A DNA stretch of 64,000 nucleotides, taken from the NCBI RefSeq assembly GCF_051859125.1, contig NZ_JBHYGG010000179.1:1-64000 (forward strand), given 5' to 3'. Origin of the DNA: Gemmata sp051859125. Lineage in GTDB: Bacteria > Planctomycetota > Planctomycetia > Gemmatales > Gemmataceae. The notes below the pieces were generated by a model, which had not been told where the DNA came from, did not search any database, and was given only the letters and a program-made list of their open reading frames with translations. Shown one piece after another: positions 26,992 to 34,211 of the stretch (the first letter of the stretch is position 1; each line of letters begins with the position of its first letter). Made by a program: the position numbers and the translations under genes.

Positions 26992-27404
26992 TTCTCATCG
27001 ACACAGATATACTTACACTTTTGTTTTATGGTAACCCGCGTGTCCGCGAACGGCGGCTCGCTGCCCCACTTTCCGAGTTCATTACCACGGTCACGCGAGC
27101 CGAAATGTTGCGCGGGCGCCTGGACGGGTTGCTGAAGGCGACCATGCCCGACGCAATTATTCAAATGCAATCTCGTCTTCAGCAGACCGAAGAATTTCTA
27201 ACTCAATTTCGTGTCATCCCATTAGACGGCGACGCCGCAGCACGCTTTGCTGAACTGCGTCGGACTAAGGCCGCACGAAATATGGACGTACCTGACCTTC
27301 TAAACGCATGTATTGCCTTGCTGCACGATGCAGTGCTGGTAACTCGCAACACCAAAGATTACAGTGCGATCCCCGGACTAAAGCTCGAGAACTGGGCCGA
27401 CTGA
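26988..27404 (+). CDS. PIN-domain toxin (VapC-like)
   Basis: A 138-residue PIN domain with the acidic site residues Asp5 (MILIDTDILT), Glu in TRAEMLRG, and Asp in DVPDLLNACIALLHDA with the terminal VTRNTKDYSAI. These proteins are Mg-dependent RNases that block translation, often cutting tRNA. ATG 26988 overlaps the antitoxin stop. It ends GLKLENWAD, like the PIN protein of the next pair (GLKLGNWAD), showing common descent, but overall the two have drifted apart. It is A+T-richer than its surroundings. Confidence 0.88.
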   Translation: MILIDTDILTLLFYGNPRVRERRLAAPLSEFITTVTRAEMLRGRLDGLLKATMPDAIIQMQSRLQQTEEFLTQFRVIPLDGDAAARFAELRRTKAARNMDVPDLLNACIALLHDAVLVTRNTKDYSAIPGLKLENWAD

Positions 27405-27443
27405 ACGCACCACCCCCGAGATGCCGCTGTGCCCGCGAACCAT

Positions 27444-27481
27444 GTGCTGGCCCGCAGCCTCCTGAACCCGCCGGTCGCCGC
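27444..27481 (+). repeat. 38-bp direct repeat, copy 2 (orphan nadA tail)
   Basis: Exact copy of 26433-26470. The following bases continue in frame as a complete alternative NadA end (PVAEDHPHGD then TGA at about 27512-27514), so this is a second nadA C-terminus without the rest of the gene. Confidence 0.9.
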
Positions 27482-27518
27482 GCCGGTGGCGGAGGACCAC
27501 CCGCACGGGGACTGAACC

Positions 27519-27884
27519 ATGCCGAAGGCCACCAAACCACCGAAGCCGACTACGAACGGGCCCGCCGCGCCGCCCGAGGTGCTCACGCTCCCGGAAGCGG
27601 CTGCGTTCTTGCGGTACTCCGAACCCGTCGTTCAGCGCCTCGCGCTCAGCGGGCGCCTTCCGGGCCGCGTCGCAGAGGGTGAGTGGCGCTTCCTCCGGTC
27701 TGCTCTCAAGCTTTGGCTCTCGGGCAGTGACTTCGAACGACCACCTGAGCCGGTGAGCCACCTGTCGTCGAAGGAGAGGATGCTCGCCGTTGCCGGGTGT
27801 CTGGCCGACGACGACTCGCTGGACGCGATGGTCGAGGAGATTTACCGCGAGCGGAAGCGCCACCCCGTCGGGGGAGGCACGTGA
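27519..27884 (+). CDS. Excisionase-type HTH antitoxin (second pair)
   Basis: The 121-residue protein has the same architecture as the one at 26536: VLTLPEAAAFLRYSEPVVQR, SGRLPGRVAEGEWRFLR and SALKLWL, then a helical tail (DDSLDAMVEEIYRERKRH). It overlaps its PIN partner by four bases (GTGA). G+C is high, like the host genome, unlike the first pair. It probably represses its own operon together with the toxin. Confidence 0.8.
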   Translation: MPKATKPPKPTTNGPAAPPEVLTLPEAAAFLRYSEPVVQRLALSGRLPGRVAEGEWRFLRSALKLWLSGSDFERPPEPVSHLSSKERMLAVAGCLADDDSLDAMVEEIYRERKRHPVGGGT

Positions 27885-28312
27885 CCTTCGCGCTGGACAC
27901 GGACATCTTCTCGCACCTGGTCAAGGGTCACGCGCGCGTGACGGCCCGGTACGCCGAGGTGATCGCGGCGAACGAACACACGGTGGCCGTGCCGGCCGTT
28001 GTTCGGGTGGAGGTTCTACGCGGGCGGTTCAACGCCATCACGACCGCAGCAGACGGACCCGCGGTCCTGGCCCTTTACGACCTGTTGCGCCGCACCGAAA
28101 CCTCCCTGGAACCGTTCGGTATCCTGCCGGTCACCCGCGGAGCCGCCGACCGATTCGATGTTCTCCTCAAGAACAAGAAACTGAAGAACGCGGGTCGTCC
28201 GGACCTGCTCATCGCGTGCATCGCCTTGGCCCACGACGCGACGCTCGTGACCCGCAACGTCAAGGACTACGCGAACGTGCCCGGTCTGAAGCTCGGGAAC
28301 TGGGCCGACTGA
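27881..28312 (+). CDS. PIN-domain toxin (VapC-like, second pair)
   Basis: A 143-residue PIN domain starting at GTG 27881: Asp6 (MTFALDTDIFSHL), Glu in RVEVLRGRF, Asp in GRPDLLIACIALAHDA and the VTRNVKDYANV end. It is homologous to the toxin at 26988. Start and coupling are fixed by the GTGA overlap and by GGGGAGG just upstream. Confidence 0.88.
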   Translation: MTFALDTDIFSHLVKGHARVTARYAEVIAANEHTVAVPAVVRVEVLRGRFNAITTAADGPAVLALYDLLRRTETSLEPFGILPVTRGAADRFDVLLKNKKLKNAGRPDLLIACIALAHDATLVTRNVKDYANVPGLKLGNWAD

Positions 28313-28368
28313 TACCGTAACTGGGCGACCCGCAACCGTTTCGTGGACCCGGTGGGAGGGTGACGACA

Positions 28369-28674
28369 ATGACTCCGGTTCCGATCTTCGAAGCGCCGCT
28401 GCTCGGCCTCCCGCAGCCGCGGACCAAGTGGGACGCCGAGTACGAGGCAGTTTTGCGGCTGCTGCCGGAGTTGTTGAAGACGCACCGCGACCAGTACGTC
28501 GCGGTTCACGAGGGGCGGGTCGTCGGCTCCGGCACGGACAAACTGGCCGTCGCGCAGGAAGCCTACAAGACGTTCGGTTACGTCGAGATCCTGGTACGGT
28601 TGGTGACCGACAAGCCGCCGCGGGTCGTCAACATCCTCTCCCCGCACGTCGATCGTAGCGGGGGGGGTATGTAG
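28369..28674 (+). CDS. DUF5678-like protein, probably truncated
   Basis: A 101-residue protein whose core (LLKTHRDQYVAVHEGRVVGS, GTDKLAVAQEAYKTFGYVEI) matches the small DUF5678 domain, a companion of retropepsin-like proteases in cyanobacteria and planctomycetes. ATG 28369 is preceded by GGGAGGG. The tail after VVNILSPHVD turns into a run of Gly codons and a TAG, directly followed by the end of a protease-like frame, which suggests a deletion fused the two genes. Confidence 0.65.
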   Translation: MTPVPIFEAPLLGLPQPRTKWDAEYEAVLRLLPELLKTHRDQYVAVHEGRVVGSGTDKLAVAQEAYKTFGYVEILVRLVTDKPPRVVNILSPHVDRSGGGM

Positions 28675-28755
28675 ACCGTCGGCCGCGACGTGTTGAGCCG
28701 CTACAGGGTCGTCCTCGACGGCCCGAGCGGGGTACTTGAGGTCACGGGCGACTGA
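28675..28755 (+). pseudogene. C-terminal remnant of a retropepsin-like protease
   Basis: Directly after the TAG at 28672-28674, the same frame reads TVGRDVLSRYRVVLDGPSGV and LEVTGD before TGA 28753-28755. This is the typical end of small aspartic (retropepsin-like) proteases (IGRDVLxRxxxxxDGP). The catalytic D-T/S-G part is missing. Only 26 codons remain, fitting a deletion that removed the front of the gene that normally follows a DUF5678 gene. Confidence 0.5.
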
Positions 28756-28840
28756 CCCCGGCCCTTTCGCCCCCTGTGGTCGCGTGTTCACGGTCCGGCT
28801 ATCGTAACGGCACCGCCCGCGCCACGGAGGGACTCGCGCC

Positions 28841-29506
28841 ATGCCGCCGATCGTGCCGAACCGCTTCCTCGTCCGCGTCGCGCACCCGTGCCCGTACGTC
28901 AAGGGCGTCCCGCAGGACACTGACGCGCACGACCACCTCGTTGACCTTCCCGAATCAGCACGCATCGACAACTTCGCGGCGCTCGACGAGCAGACCAACT
29001 TCGCCGACGTGCGGCTCGCGTGGAACGACTTCGGCCTCGCGGTACAGGTCGAAGTGCGGGGCAAGGAGCAGGCCGCGATCGGCGACGCGGCGCAGCCGAA
29101 GTCAAGCGACGGGCTGTGGCTGCTGCTCGACACGCGCGACTCGCGGGCGGGCCACCGCGCGAGCCGGTACTGCCACCACTTCCTGTTCCTCGCGGCCGGC
29201 GGCGGGGCCGACAAGGACGAGCCGTTCGTCGCGCAGCTCAAGATCAACCGCGCCCAGCAGGACGCGCCGGCGGCGAACCTCGGCGACGTGCTGTTCCGCG
29301 GCGCGCGCGTCAAGGGCGGGTACCGGCTCGAAGCGTTCATCCCGGCCGCGGCGCTGTACGGGTTCGACCCGCAGGAGCACCCGCGGCTCGGCGTGTCCTA
29401 CGTCGTCCGCGACCAGGAACTCGGCGACCAGTTCCTCGGCGTGAACTGGGACTTCCCGTTCGCCGAGGACCCGTCGCTGTGGGCGGTGCTCGAGCTTGTG
29501 AAGTGA
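28841..29506 (+). CDS. CBM9-like carbohydrate-binding domain protein
   Basis: The 221-residue protein resembles the planctomycete proteins built from a family 9 carbohydrate-binding-like beta sandwich: ADVRLAWNDFGLAVQVEVRG, DGLWLLLDTRDSR, YCHHFLFL and GYRLEAFIPAAALYGFDP, then WDFPFAEDPSLWAVLELVK. No signal peptide is visible. Sugar binding is only suggested by the fold. Its stop codon lies inside the perfect palindrome 29505-29540. Confidence 0.7.
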   Translation: MPPIVPNRFLVRVAHPCPYVKGVPQDTDAHDHLVDLPESARIDNFAALDEQTNFADVRLAWNDFGLAVQVEVRGKEQAAIGDAAQPKSSDGLWLLLDTRDSRAGHRASRYCHHFLFLAAGGGADKDEPFVAQLKINRAQQDAPAANLGDVLFRGARVKGGYRLEAFIPAAALYGFDPQEHPRLGVSYVVRDQELGDQFLGVNWDFPFAEDPSLWAVLELVK

Positions 29507-29540
29507 ACACGCCCGCGGGTCGCGACCCGCGGGCGTGTTC
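29505..29540. terminator. Perfect 36-bp palindrome between convergent genes
   Basis: Two 18-base arms (GAACACGCCCGCGGGTCG and its inverse) pair with no loop. It begins inside the stop codon of the CBM9-like gene and ends one base before the stop of the minus-strand gene, so it can serve both directions. There is no T run on either side, so it may instead act by stabilising 3' ends. Confidence 0.7.
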
Positions 29541-29972
29541 TCAGTTCAGTGTGATCCCCAGCGCGTCGGGCGCTGGAACGACCACCCCGGGGGCGGCCAC
29601 GCGGATGCCAAGTTGTTCCGGCGGCGGCACCGCAACGGGCCGCACCGCGACCGGTTCGGGGTCCGGGTCCGGCAGCACCTCGACCCGCTTCGGCTGCGGG
29701 CGCGGCTGCGGCCTCGGCTGCGGCTGCACCGCCACCGGGCGCGGCTGGGGCCGCGGCTGCGGGTACGCTTGCGGTTGCGGGTAGTACGGCTGGGGGGTAG
29801 CGAACGGTCGCGGTTGCGAGTACGGGTCGAAGGTCGGCGGACCGCCGACGATGGGGCCGCAGCCCACGGGGGTTCACCCCGCGCCGGAGCGGCCCGGCAC
29901 GAGGGTGAACCAGAGGGCGACGCCGGCGACGACGGTCACCGGCACCCCGACCCACAGGGCAGATCTGCGCAT
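29541..29972 (-). pseudogene. Pro/Gln-rich exported protein split by an in-frame TGA
   Basis: From ATG 29970-29972 a 32-residue peptide with a hydrophobic helix (ALWVGVPVTVVAGVALWFTL) ends at TGA 29874-29876. The same frame continues with TP then GTG 29865-29867 and a 108-residue Pro/Gln/Arg-rich stretch (YPQPQAYPQPRPQPRPVAVQ) to stop 29541-29543. Joined, it would be a 143-residue membrane-anchored Pro-rich protein. As it stands the second part could still be made from the GTG, without an anchor. A nonsense mutation or sequencing error is likely. Confidence 0.5.
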
Positions 29973-30080
29973 ATCGAACCCGCTTCCGTGCGGAGTATCG
30001 GCCGGAGTCCTTTCCGGTCGGTCGGGCGGAACGATAGCTTCTCTGCGTGCCGCGTAAAGCCCAGTTCCCGGAGCCCGCCC

Positions 30081-30827
30081 ATGTTCCTCGCGCTCGTCCT
30101 GATCGGGTTCGCCGCAACTGGCGAATCGCAGCTGACGCTCAAGCCCGGGTGGAAGGCGACCGGTGAACGGAAGTCGGACCACGCCACGCAGGCGGCCGCG
30201 GCCGACGAGACGCGCGTGTTCGCCGTCAGCAGCACCACGGTCGCGGCCTACGACCGCGCGACCGGCAAGCTGATCGGCAGCGCCGGCGGCGCGACGCACC
30301 TGAACAGCGCGTTCGTGCTCGGCGGCAAGGTGTACTGCGCGCACTCGAACTACCCGAAGACGCCCGAGACCAGTGACATCCGAGTCTTCGATCCCGAGGC
30401 GAACACGCTGTCCGTGTTCCACGAGTTCAAGAACCCGCCCGGGAGCCTGGTGTGGAACGTCCACGACGGCAAGCACTGGTGGTGCTGCTTCGCGCACTAC
30501 GGGGCCGACAACGCGAAGACGCTGTTGATCCGCTACTCCGACGGATTCAAAGAAGATCGGCGCTGGACGTTCCCGAAGGCGGTCGTGGACGACTGGGACA
30601 AGATGAGCGCGTCGGGCGGCGTGTTCGACGGCGCCACCCTTCTGGTGACGCACCACCACTTCAAGGTGCTGTACCGACTGAAGGTGCCGAAGGACGGGAA
30701 GGAACTGGAGCTACTGGAAGCGCTGACGTGCCCGTTCCCCGGCCAGGGGATCGGAACCGACCCGAAGACCGGCGGCCTCGTCGGCATCGACCGCGCCGCG
30801 AAGAAGGTCGTGTTCGCGGCCCGCTAG
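30081..30827 (+). CDS. Exported beta-propeller-like protein
   Basis: A 248-residue protein with a short signal peptide (MFLALVLIGFAATGES) and repeated strands with aromatic/Asp turns (VAAYDRATGKLIGSA, IRVFDPEANTLSVFHEF, LIRYSDGFKEDRRWTF, LLVTHHHFKVLYRLKVP), as in PQQ/Kelch-like propellers. Proteins like this are often annotated as cycloisomerase-like in planctomycetes, without proof. ATG 30081 follows CGGAGCCCGCCC. Catalytic residues cannot be named. Confidence 0.65.
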   Translation: MFLALVLIGFAATGESQLTLKPGWKATGERKSDHATQAAAADETRVFAVSSTTVAAYDRATGKLIGSAGGATHLNSAFVLGGKVYCAHSNYPKTPETSDIRVFDPEANTLSVFHEFKNPPGSLVWNVHDGKHWWCCFAHYGADNAKTLLIRYSDGFKEDRRWTFPKAVVDDWDKMSASGGVFDGATLLVTHHHFKVLYRLKVPKDGKELELLEALTCPFPGQGIGTDPKTGGLVGIDRAAKKVVFAAR

Positions 30828-30907
30828 TGTTGAGTGCGAGTGTGAGTGCGAGAGAAGACAAAACCACCGCGCCGCACTTCACTCACACTCACACTCACCA
30901 CTCACAC
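30828..30907. repeat. Inverted array of GAGTGTGAGTGC units
   Basis: The left arm GAGTGCGAGTGTGAGTGCGA (30832-30851) and right arm CACTCACACTCACACTCAC (about 30880-30898) are inverse short-period arrays. It lies between the propeller gene and the convergent scpB and overlaps the last codons of scpB. Confidence 0.7.
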
Positions 30908-31636
30908 CTGCGCCGTGTCGCCGAGGCGCGGGAGGTCGTCGAGCGTTGCGAGGCCGAACACGGTCAGGAACCGCGGGGTCGTGCCGTACCGCACCTCGGG
31001 CGTCGTCGCCTCGCCGCGGTGCTGCACGGCGATCAGCCCGAGCCGCACGAGTTGCCGCAGGATGCCGCCCGAGTCGGTGCCGCGGATCGCGTCCACTTCC
31101 GCCTTGCCGACCGGCTGCCGGTACGCCACGACCGACAGAACGTCGAGCGCCGGCTGGCTCAGCCGCGCCTCCCGCGGCCCGCCGAACAGCCGCTCCCGCA
31201 GCCCGCGGTACTTGGGTAGGACTCCGAGGACGAACCCGCCCTCGCGCGGCAGGACCGCGTACGGCCGGCGCTGCTCGCGGTAGCGGCGGGTGAGCGCGTC
31301 GATCGCCGCACCGAACCCCTCAAGTGTCAGCCCGCGGACCGCCGCACACACCGCGTCGGCCGTGAGCGGGTGCCCGCCGACGAACAGCATCGCCTCGACG
31401 ATCTGCTCGGGGCTCGGCGGGGTGGCGTCGGACTTGGGCGAGCGGGGGGGGGCAGCCCCCCGAGTCGGGGCAGGCGGCGCGGCCAGTTCGGGAGTTGGTG
31501 CGGGTGCGGGAGCGACGGGCTCGGGCTCGGGTTCCGCGTCCGGCTCCAGGAGCGGCTCGGCGTCGAGTTCCCACTCGCCCGACAGGTCCGGGAGCGGGAT
31601 CGGGAGCGGGTCGTCGGGGTGGGTGCCGGCCGACAT
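30902..31636 (-). CDS. scpB: Segregation and condensation protein B
   Basis: The 244-residue protein is ScpB, a kleisin-associated winged-helix protein of the SMC-ScpAB condensin. The core is SPEQIVEAMLFVGGHPLTAD, the GFVLGVLPKYRGLRERLFGG wing, LSQPALDVLSVVAYRQPV and EVDAIRGTDSGGILRQLVRLGLI, followed by YGTTPRFLTVFGL. The first 75 residues are a Pro/Glu-rich extension that includes an in-frame REP copy (31437-31466, giving PTRGAAPPRS). ScpA and SMC are not adjacent. Start ATG 31634-31636. Confidence 0.93.
   Translation of the reverse strand: MSAGTHPDDPLPIPLPDLSGEWELDAEPLLEPDAEPEPEPVAPAPAPTPELAAPPAPTRGAAPPRSPKSDATPPSPEQIVEAMLFVGGHPLTADAVCAAVRGLTLEGFGAAIDALTRRYREQRRPYAVLPREGGFVLGVLPKYRGLRERLFGGPREARLSQPALDVLSVVAYRQPVGKAEVDAIRGTDSGGILRQLVRLGLIAVQHRGEATTPEVRYGTTPRFLTVFGLATLDDLPRLGDTAQV
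31437..31466. repeat. REP palindrome in the scpB linker
   Basis: A degenerate REP copy with core GGGGGGGGCAGCCCCCC flanked by GCGAGC and GAGTC, as in the REPs around the transposase at 55 kb. It is translated in frame within the N-terminal Pro-rich extension. Confidence 0.7.
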
Positions 31637-31667
31637 GGCGGTCGTCTTCGAGAGAAGGTTTCGACCT

Positions 31668-31742
31668 CGGCGAGCCGGGAGCGTCAGCGACCGGAGTCTT
31701 TTGCTTCACGTTGCTCCGGTCGCTGACGCTCCCGGCTCGCCG
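31668..31742. repeat. Hairpin, CGAGCCGGGAGCGTCAGCGA family
   Basis: Perfect 29-base arms (31668-31696 and 31714-31742) with a 17-base loop. It lies between scpB and the small membrane protein gene on the same strand, so it probably interrupts or separates two transcripts. Confidence 0.9.
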
Positions 31743-31749
31743 TGCGGCG

Positions 31750-32142
31750 TCAGTTGTGCGGGAGGAAGAACACGCCCGTCACGAACGTGCCGGCCCACAG
31801 GATAGCGAACACCACCCCGAACGCAACGTGAACCGACTTCCGCCGGGTCCGCCCGGTGACCAGCATCACCGGCAGCAGCACCGCCGACGGGACCGAGAAC
31901 CACAGGTGGACCCGCAGCGCCTCGCGGGCCTCGGGGGTGAACGTCGCCGACACGTTCACGAACTGGAGCAGCGCCTCGAACCCGATGACGGTCGCCATCG
32001 TCAGCGCGAAGAACACGGTGTTGATCCGCCCGTGCAGCCGCGGCTTCTTCAGCACCAGCGCCACGAGCGACGCGACGAGCAGCACCGTCACCGCTGCGAC
32101 TAGTACCTTGAGCGTCAGGATGATCTGCGGACCGGTCGGCAT
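31750..32142 (-). CDS. Four-helix membrane protein, DUF420-like
   Basis: A 130-residue protein starting at ATG 32140-32142, with four membrane segments (IILTLKVLVAAVTVLLVASL, VFFALTMATVIGFEALLQFV, WFSVPSAVLLPVMLVTG, FGVVFAILWAGTFVTGVFFL). The pattern and length recall DUF420 proteins that accompany cytochrome oxidase assembly genes, but no such genes are near. It sits between two hairpin repeats. Confidence 0.65.
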   Translation of the reverse strand: MPTGPQIILTLKVLVAAVTVLLVASLVALVLKKPRLHGRINTVFFALTMATVIGFEALLQFVNVSATFTPEAREALRVHLWFSVPSAVLLPVMLVTGRTRRKSVHVAFGVVFAILWAGTFVTGVFFLPHN

Positions 32143-32161
32143 TCGTGCCCCTGTGAAAACC

Positions 32162-32290
32162 AGAAGAGAGTGATCCACAGATTACGCAGAAGACACAGAT
32201 TCGAAATCAGAGGACAGAAGTCAGAGATCAGCCGGGGTCTTCTGTCCGAAAATCTGTGTCTTCTGCGTAATCTGTGGATCACTCTCTTCT
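32162..32290. repeat. Perfect 39-bp inverted repeat, GATCCACAGATTACGCAGA family
   Basis: Arms 32162-32200 and 32252-32290 match without error around a 51-base loop that has its own smaller dyad (GGACAGAAG/CTTCTGTCC). It fills the space between the dehydrogenase stop and the membrane protein start. A second, diverged member is at 47033-47162. A+T content is well above the rest of the window. Confidence 0.92.
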
Positions 32291-32297
32291 TACTCCA

Positions 32298-33362
32298 TTA
32301 CCCGATGGCTCGGACCACGGCGTCGCCGATGTCGGTGGTCGTGTGCTTGCCGCCGAGGTCGGGGGTCAGCACCTTCGCCTCGCCCAGCACCTTGCTCACC
32401 GCGCCCCGCACCGCGTCCGCGCTCTTCGCGAGGCCCAAGTGGTCCAGCATGAGCGCCGCGCTCAGGACCGCTGCCATCGGGTTCGCGATCCCCTTCCCGG
32501 CGATGTCCGGGGCGCTGCCGTGGACCGGCTCGAACATGCTCGGGAACTTCCGCGTCGGGTTGATGTTCGCGGAGCTGGCGAGGCCGATGCTCCCGGTCAC
32601 CGCGGCGCTCAGGTCGGTCAGGATGTCGCCGAACAGGTTGCTCGCCACGACCACGTCGAACGCCTCGGGCTTGCGCACGAAGTCCATCGCGGCCGCGTCC
32701 ACGAGCAGCGAGCTGCTCTGCACCCCCGGGAACTCCTTGCGGACCGCCTCGAAGGCGTCGTCCCACAGGCCGAGACCCCACACCTGAGCGTTCGACTTCG
32801 TGATGCTCGTGAGCTTCTTGCGGGGCCGCTTCTGCGCCGTCTCGAACGCCGCCCGCAGGATCCGCTCGCACCCGCGGCGGGTGAAGATGCCGGTCTGCAC
32901 GGCGATCTCGTGCTCGGTCCCGGGGTACAGGTTCCCGCCGACCGGCGCGTACTCGCCCTCGGTGTTCTCGCGGAACACCAGCATGTCGATCTCGCCCGGC
33001 TTCTTGCCGACGAGCGGGCAGGGCACCCCGGCGAACAGGTACGCCGGCCGCAGGTTCACGTACTGGTCGTACTTCCGCCGCATCGGCAGCAGCAGCTCGT
33101 GGACGGTGATCTTGTCGGGCACGCTCGGGTCGCCGACAGCGCCGAACAGGATGGCGTCGTGGGGCTTGAGTTGCTCCCACCCGTCCTCGGGGAGCATGCG
33201 GCCGTGCTTCTTGTAGTACGCGGTGCTCCACGGGAGCCGGTTCCACTGGAGGTCGGCCCCGTCGTGCTTGCGTGCGGCCGCCTCGGCCGCGCGGATGGCC
33301 TGGTCGATCACCTCTGGCCCGATGCCGTCGCCGCCGATGACCGCGATCCGGAAAACCGCCAT
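32298..33362 (-). CDS. Tartrate/D-malate-type decarboxylating dehydrogenase
   Basis: The 354-residue protein belongs to the isocitrate/isopropylmalate dehydrogenase family: GGDGIGPEVIDQ, LLPMRRKYDQYVNLRPAYLF, VFRENTEGEYAPVGG, TKSNAQ, the Mg-binding VVASNLFGDILTDLSA, and EPVHGSAPDIAGKGIANP. The set LFAGVPCPL, GTEHEIAVQTGIFTRRGCER and RKKLTSITKSN is closest to tartrate dehydrogenase/D-malate dehydrogenase and not to LeuB or Icd. It should oxidise and decarboxylate a D-malate-like 2-hydroxyacid with NAD. No leucine genes are adjacent. Exact substrate is uncertain. Confidence 0.85.
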   Translation of the reverse strand: MAVFRIAVIGGDGIGPEVIDQAIRAAEAAARKHDGADLQWNRLPWSTAYYKKHGRMLPEDGWEQLKPHDAILFGAVGDPSVPDKITVHELLLPMRRKYDQYVNLRPAYLFAGVPCPLVGKKPGEIDMLVFRENTEGEYAPVGGNLYPGTEHEIAVQTGIFTRRGCERILRAAFETAQKRPRKKLTSITKSNAQVWGLGLWDDAFEAVRKEFPGVQSSSLLVDAAAMDFVRKPEAFDVVVASNLFGDILTDLSAAVTGSIGLASSANINPTRKFPSMFEPVHGSAPDIAGKGIANPMAAVLSAALMLDHLGLAKSADAVRGAVSKVLGEAKVLTPDLGGKHTTTDIGDAVVRAIG

Positions 33363-33557
33363 TGAACCCGCCCCTCGCCCTGGTTATGTCGTCGGAAAAG
33401 TTTTCCCACCGGGAACCGCCCCACCCGCCGCAGGCCGCCGGGAGGCAGTTTCCGCCCTCCGGAGGTGGACCGCGGGCGTCCGGTCGGTGAGAGTGTAGGT
33501 GGTGGACTGTGCCGGTGAACCTCTCGCTGGTGTAGTCGCCCACGGAGGCGGGTCAAG

Positions 33558-34208
33558 ATGACGGTGCCGAACCCGCAACGCCGAACCCTCGTCCGCCGGG
33601 CGGTCGCCGCCGGGCTGGTGGGGCTGCTCGCGCTGTCCGGGTGCAAGTCCCGCGACGGCAACGGCGGCTCCGTCGGCAGCGGCGGCACCCCGAAGCAGCG
33701 CGACCCGCTCGTGTACGGCCCGAGCCGCATCCCGCCCCAGAACGTCCCGCTGCCGGACCGCGCCACAAAAGGCCGCGACCCGCTCACCACGCCGACCGCC
33801 CGCAGCGGGGCCGGGTACTCCGACGACCCGGACCGGTTCCGCGGCTCGTTCAACCCCGGCCCGACCAGCTCGCCAGCGTCGCTGGCCGGCAAGAACCACG
33901 ACCCCGAAGAGCTGCGGATCGACACGCCGCCCGACAACCGCGTCCCGCTGCGCCAGGCCGGCGGCGTGGTGCCGGCGGGCGACGCCGAGCCGACCGCCCC
34001 GGCCCTCGACCCGCTCTTCGCGGAACTGACGAAGTACGGGGTGAGCCGCGCCGACCGCTCGCTGGTCCGCGAGGGCGGCGAGTCGACGTTCCGGGCGACG
34101 GTGCCGATCAGCGGCAACGGCGCGCGGCGGCAGTACACCGGCGTCGGCGCGACCGACGCCGACGCGGTAAAGCAAGTCCTGGATCAGGTCATCGCCGACC
34201 GGAAGTGA
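33558..34208 (+). CDS. Lipoprotein of unknown function
   Basis: A 216-residue protein with a twin-arginine-like start (RRTLVRRAVAAGLVGLLALSG) and lipobox LALSGC (Cys near 29). A long Pro/Asp/Gly-rich disordered region follows, then a compact C-terminal domain (LFAELTKYGVSRADRSLVRE, FRATVPISGNGARRQY, ADAVKQVLDQVIADRK). No family recognised. It is convergent with the gene that ends at 34212. Confidence 0.75.
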   Translation: MTVPNPQRRTLVRRAVAAGLVGLLALSGCKSRDGNGGSVGSGGTPKQRDPLVYGPSRIPPQNVPLPDRATKGRDPLTTPTARSGAGYSDDPDRFRGSFNPGPTSSPASLAGKNHDPEELRIDTPPDNRVPLRQAGGVVPAGDAEPTAPALDPLFAELTKYGVSRADRSLVREGGESTFRATVPISGNGARRQYTGVGATDADAVKQVLDQVIADRK

Positions 34209-34211
34209 TCA

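Noticed and set aside
29874..29876. TGA read as selenocysteine
   Set aside because: There is no redox motif around it, no recognisable SECIS-like hairpin directly downstream, and the protein is a Pro-rich anchor type; a nonsense mutation is simpler.
32298..33362. Annotation as leuB (3-isopropylmalate dehydrogenase)
   Set aside because: The PCPL, GTEHEIAVQ and RKKLTSITKSN blocks fit tartrate/D-malate dehydrogenases better, and no leucine biosynthesis gene is adjacent.
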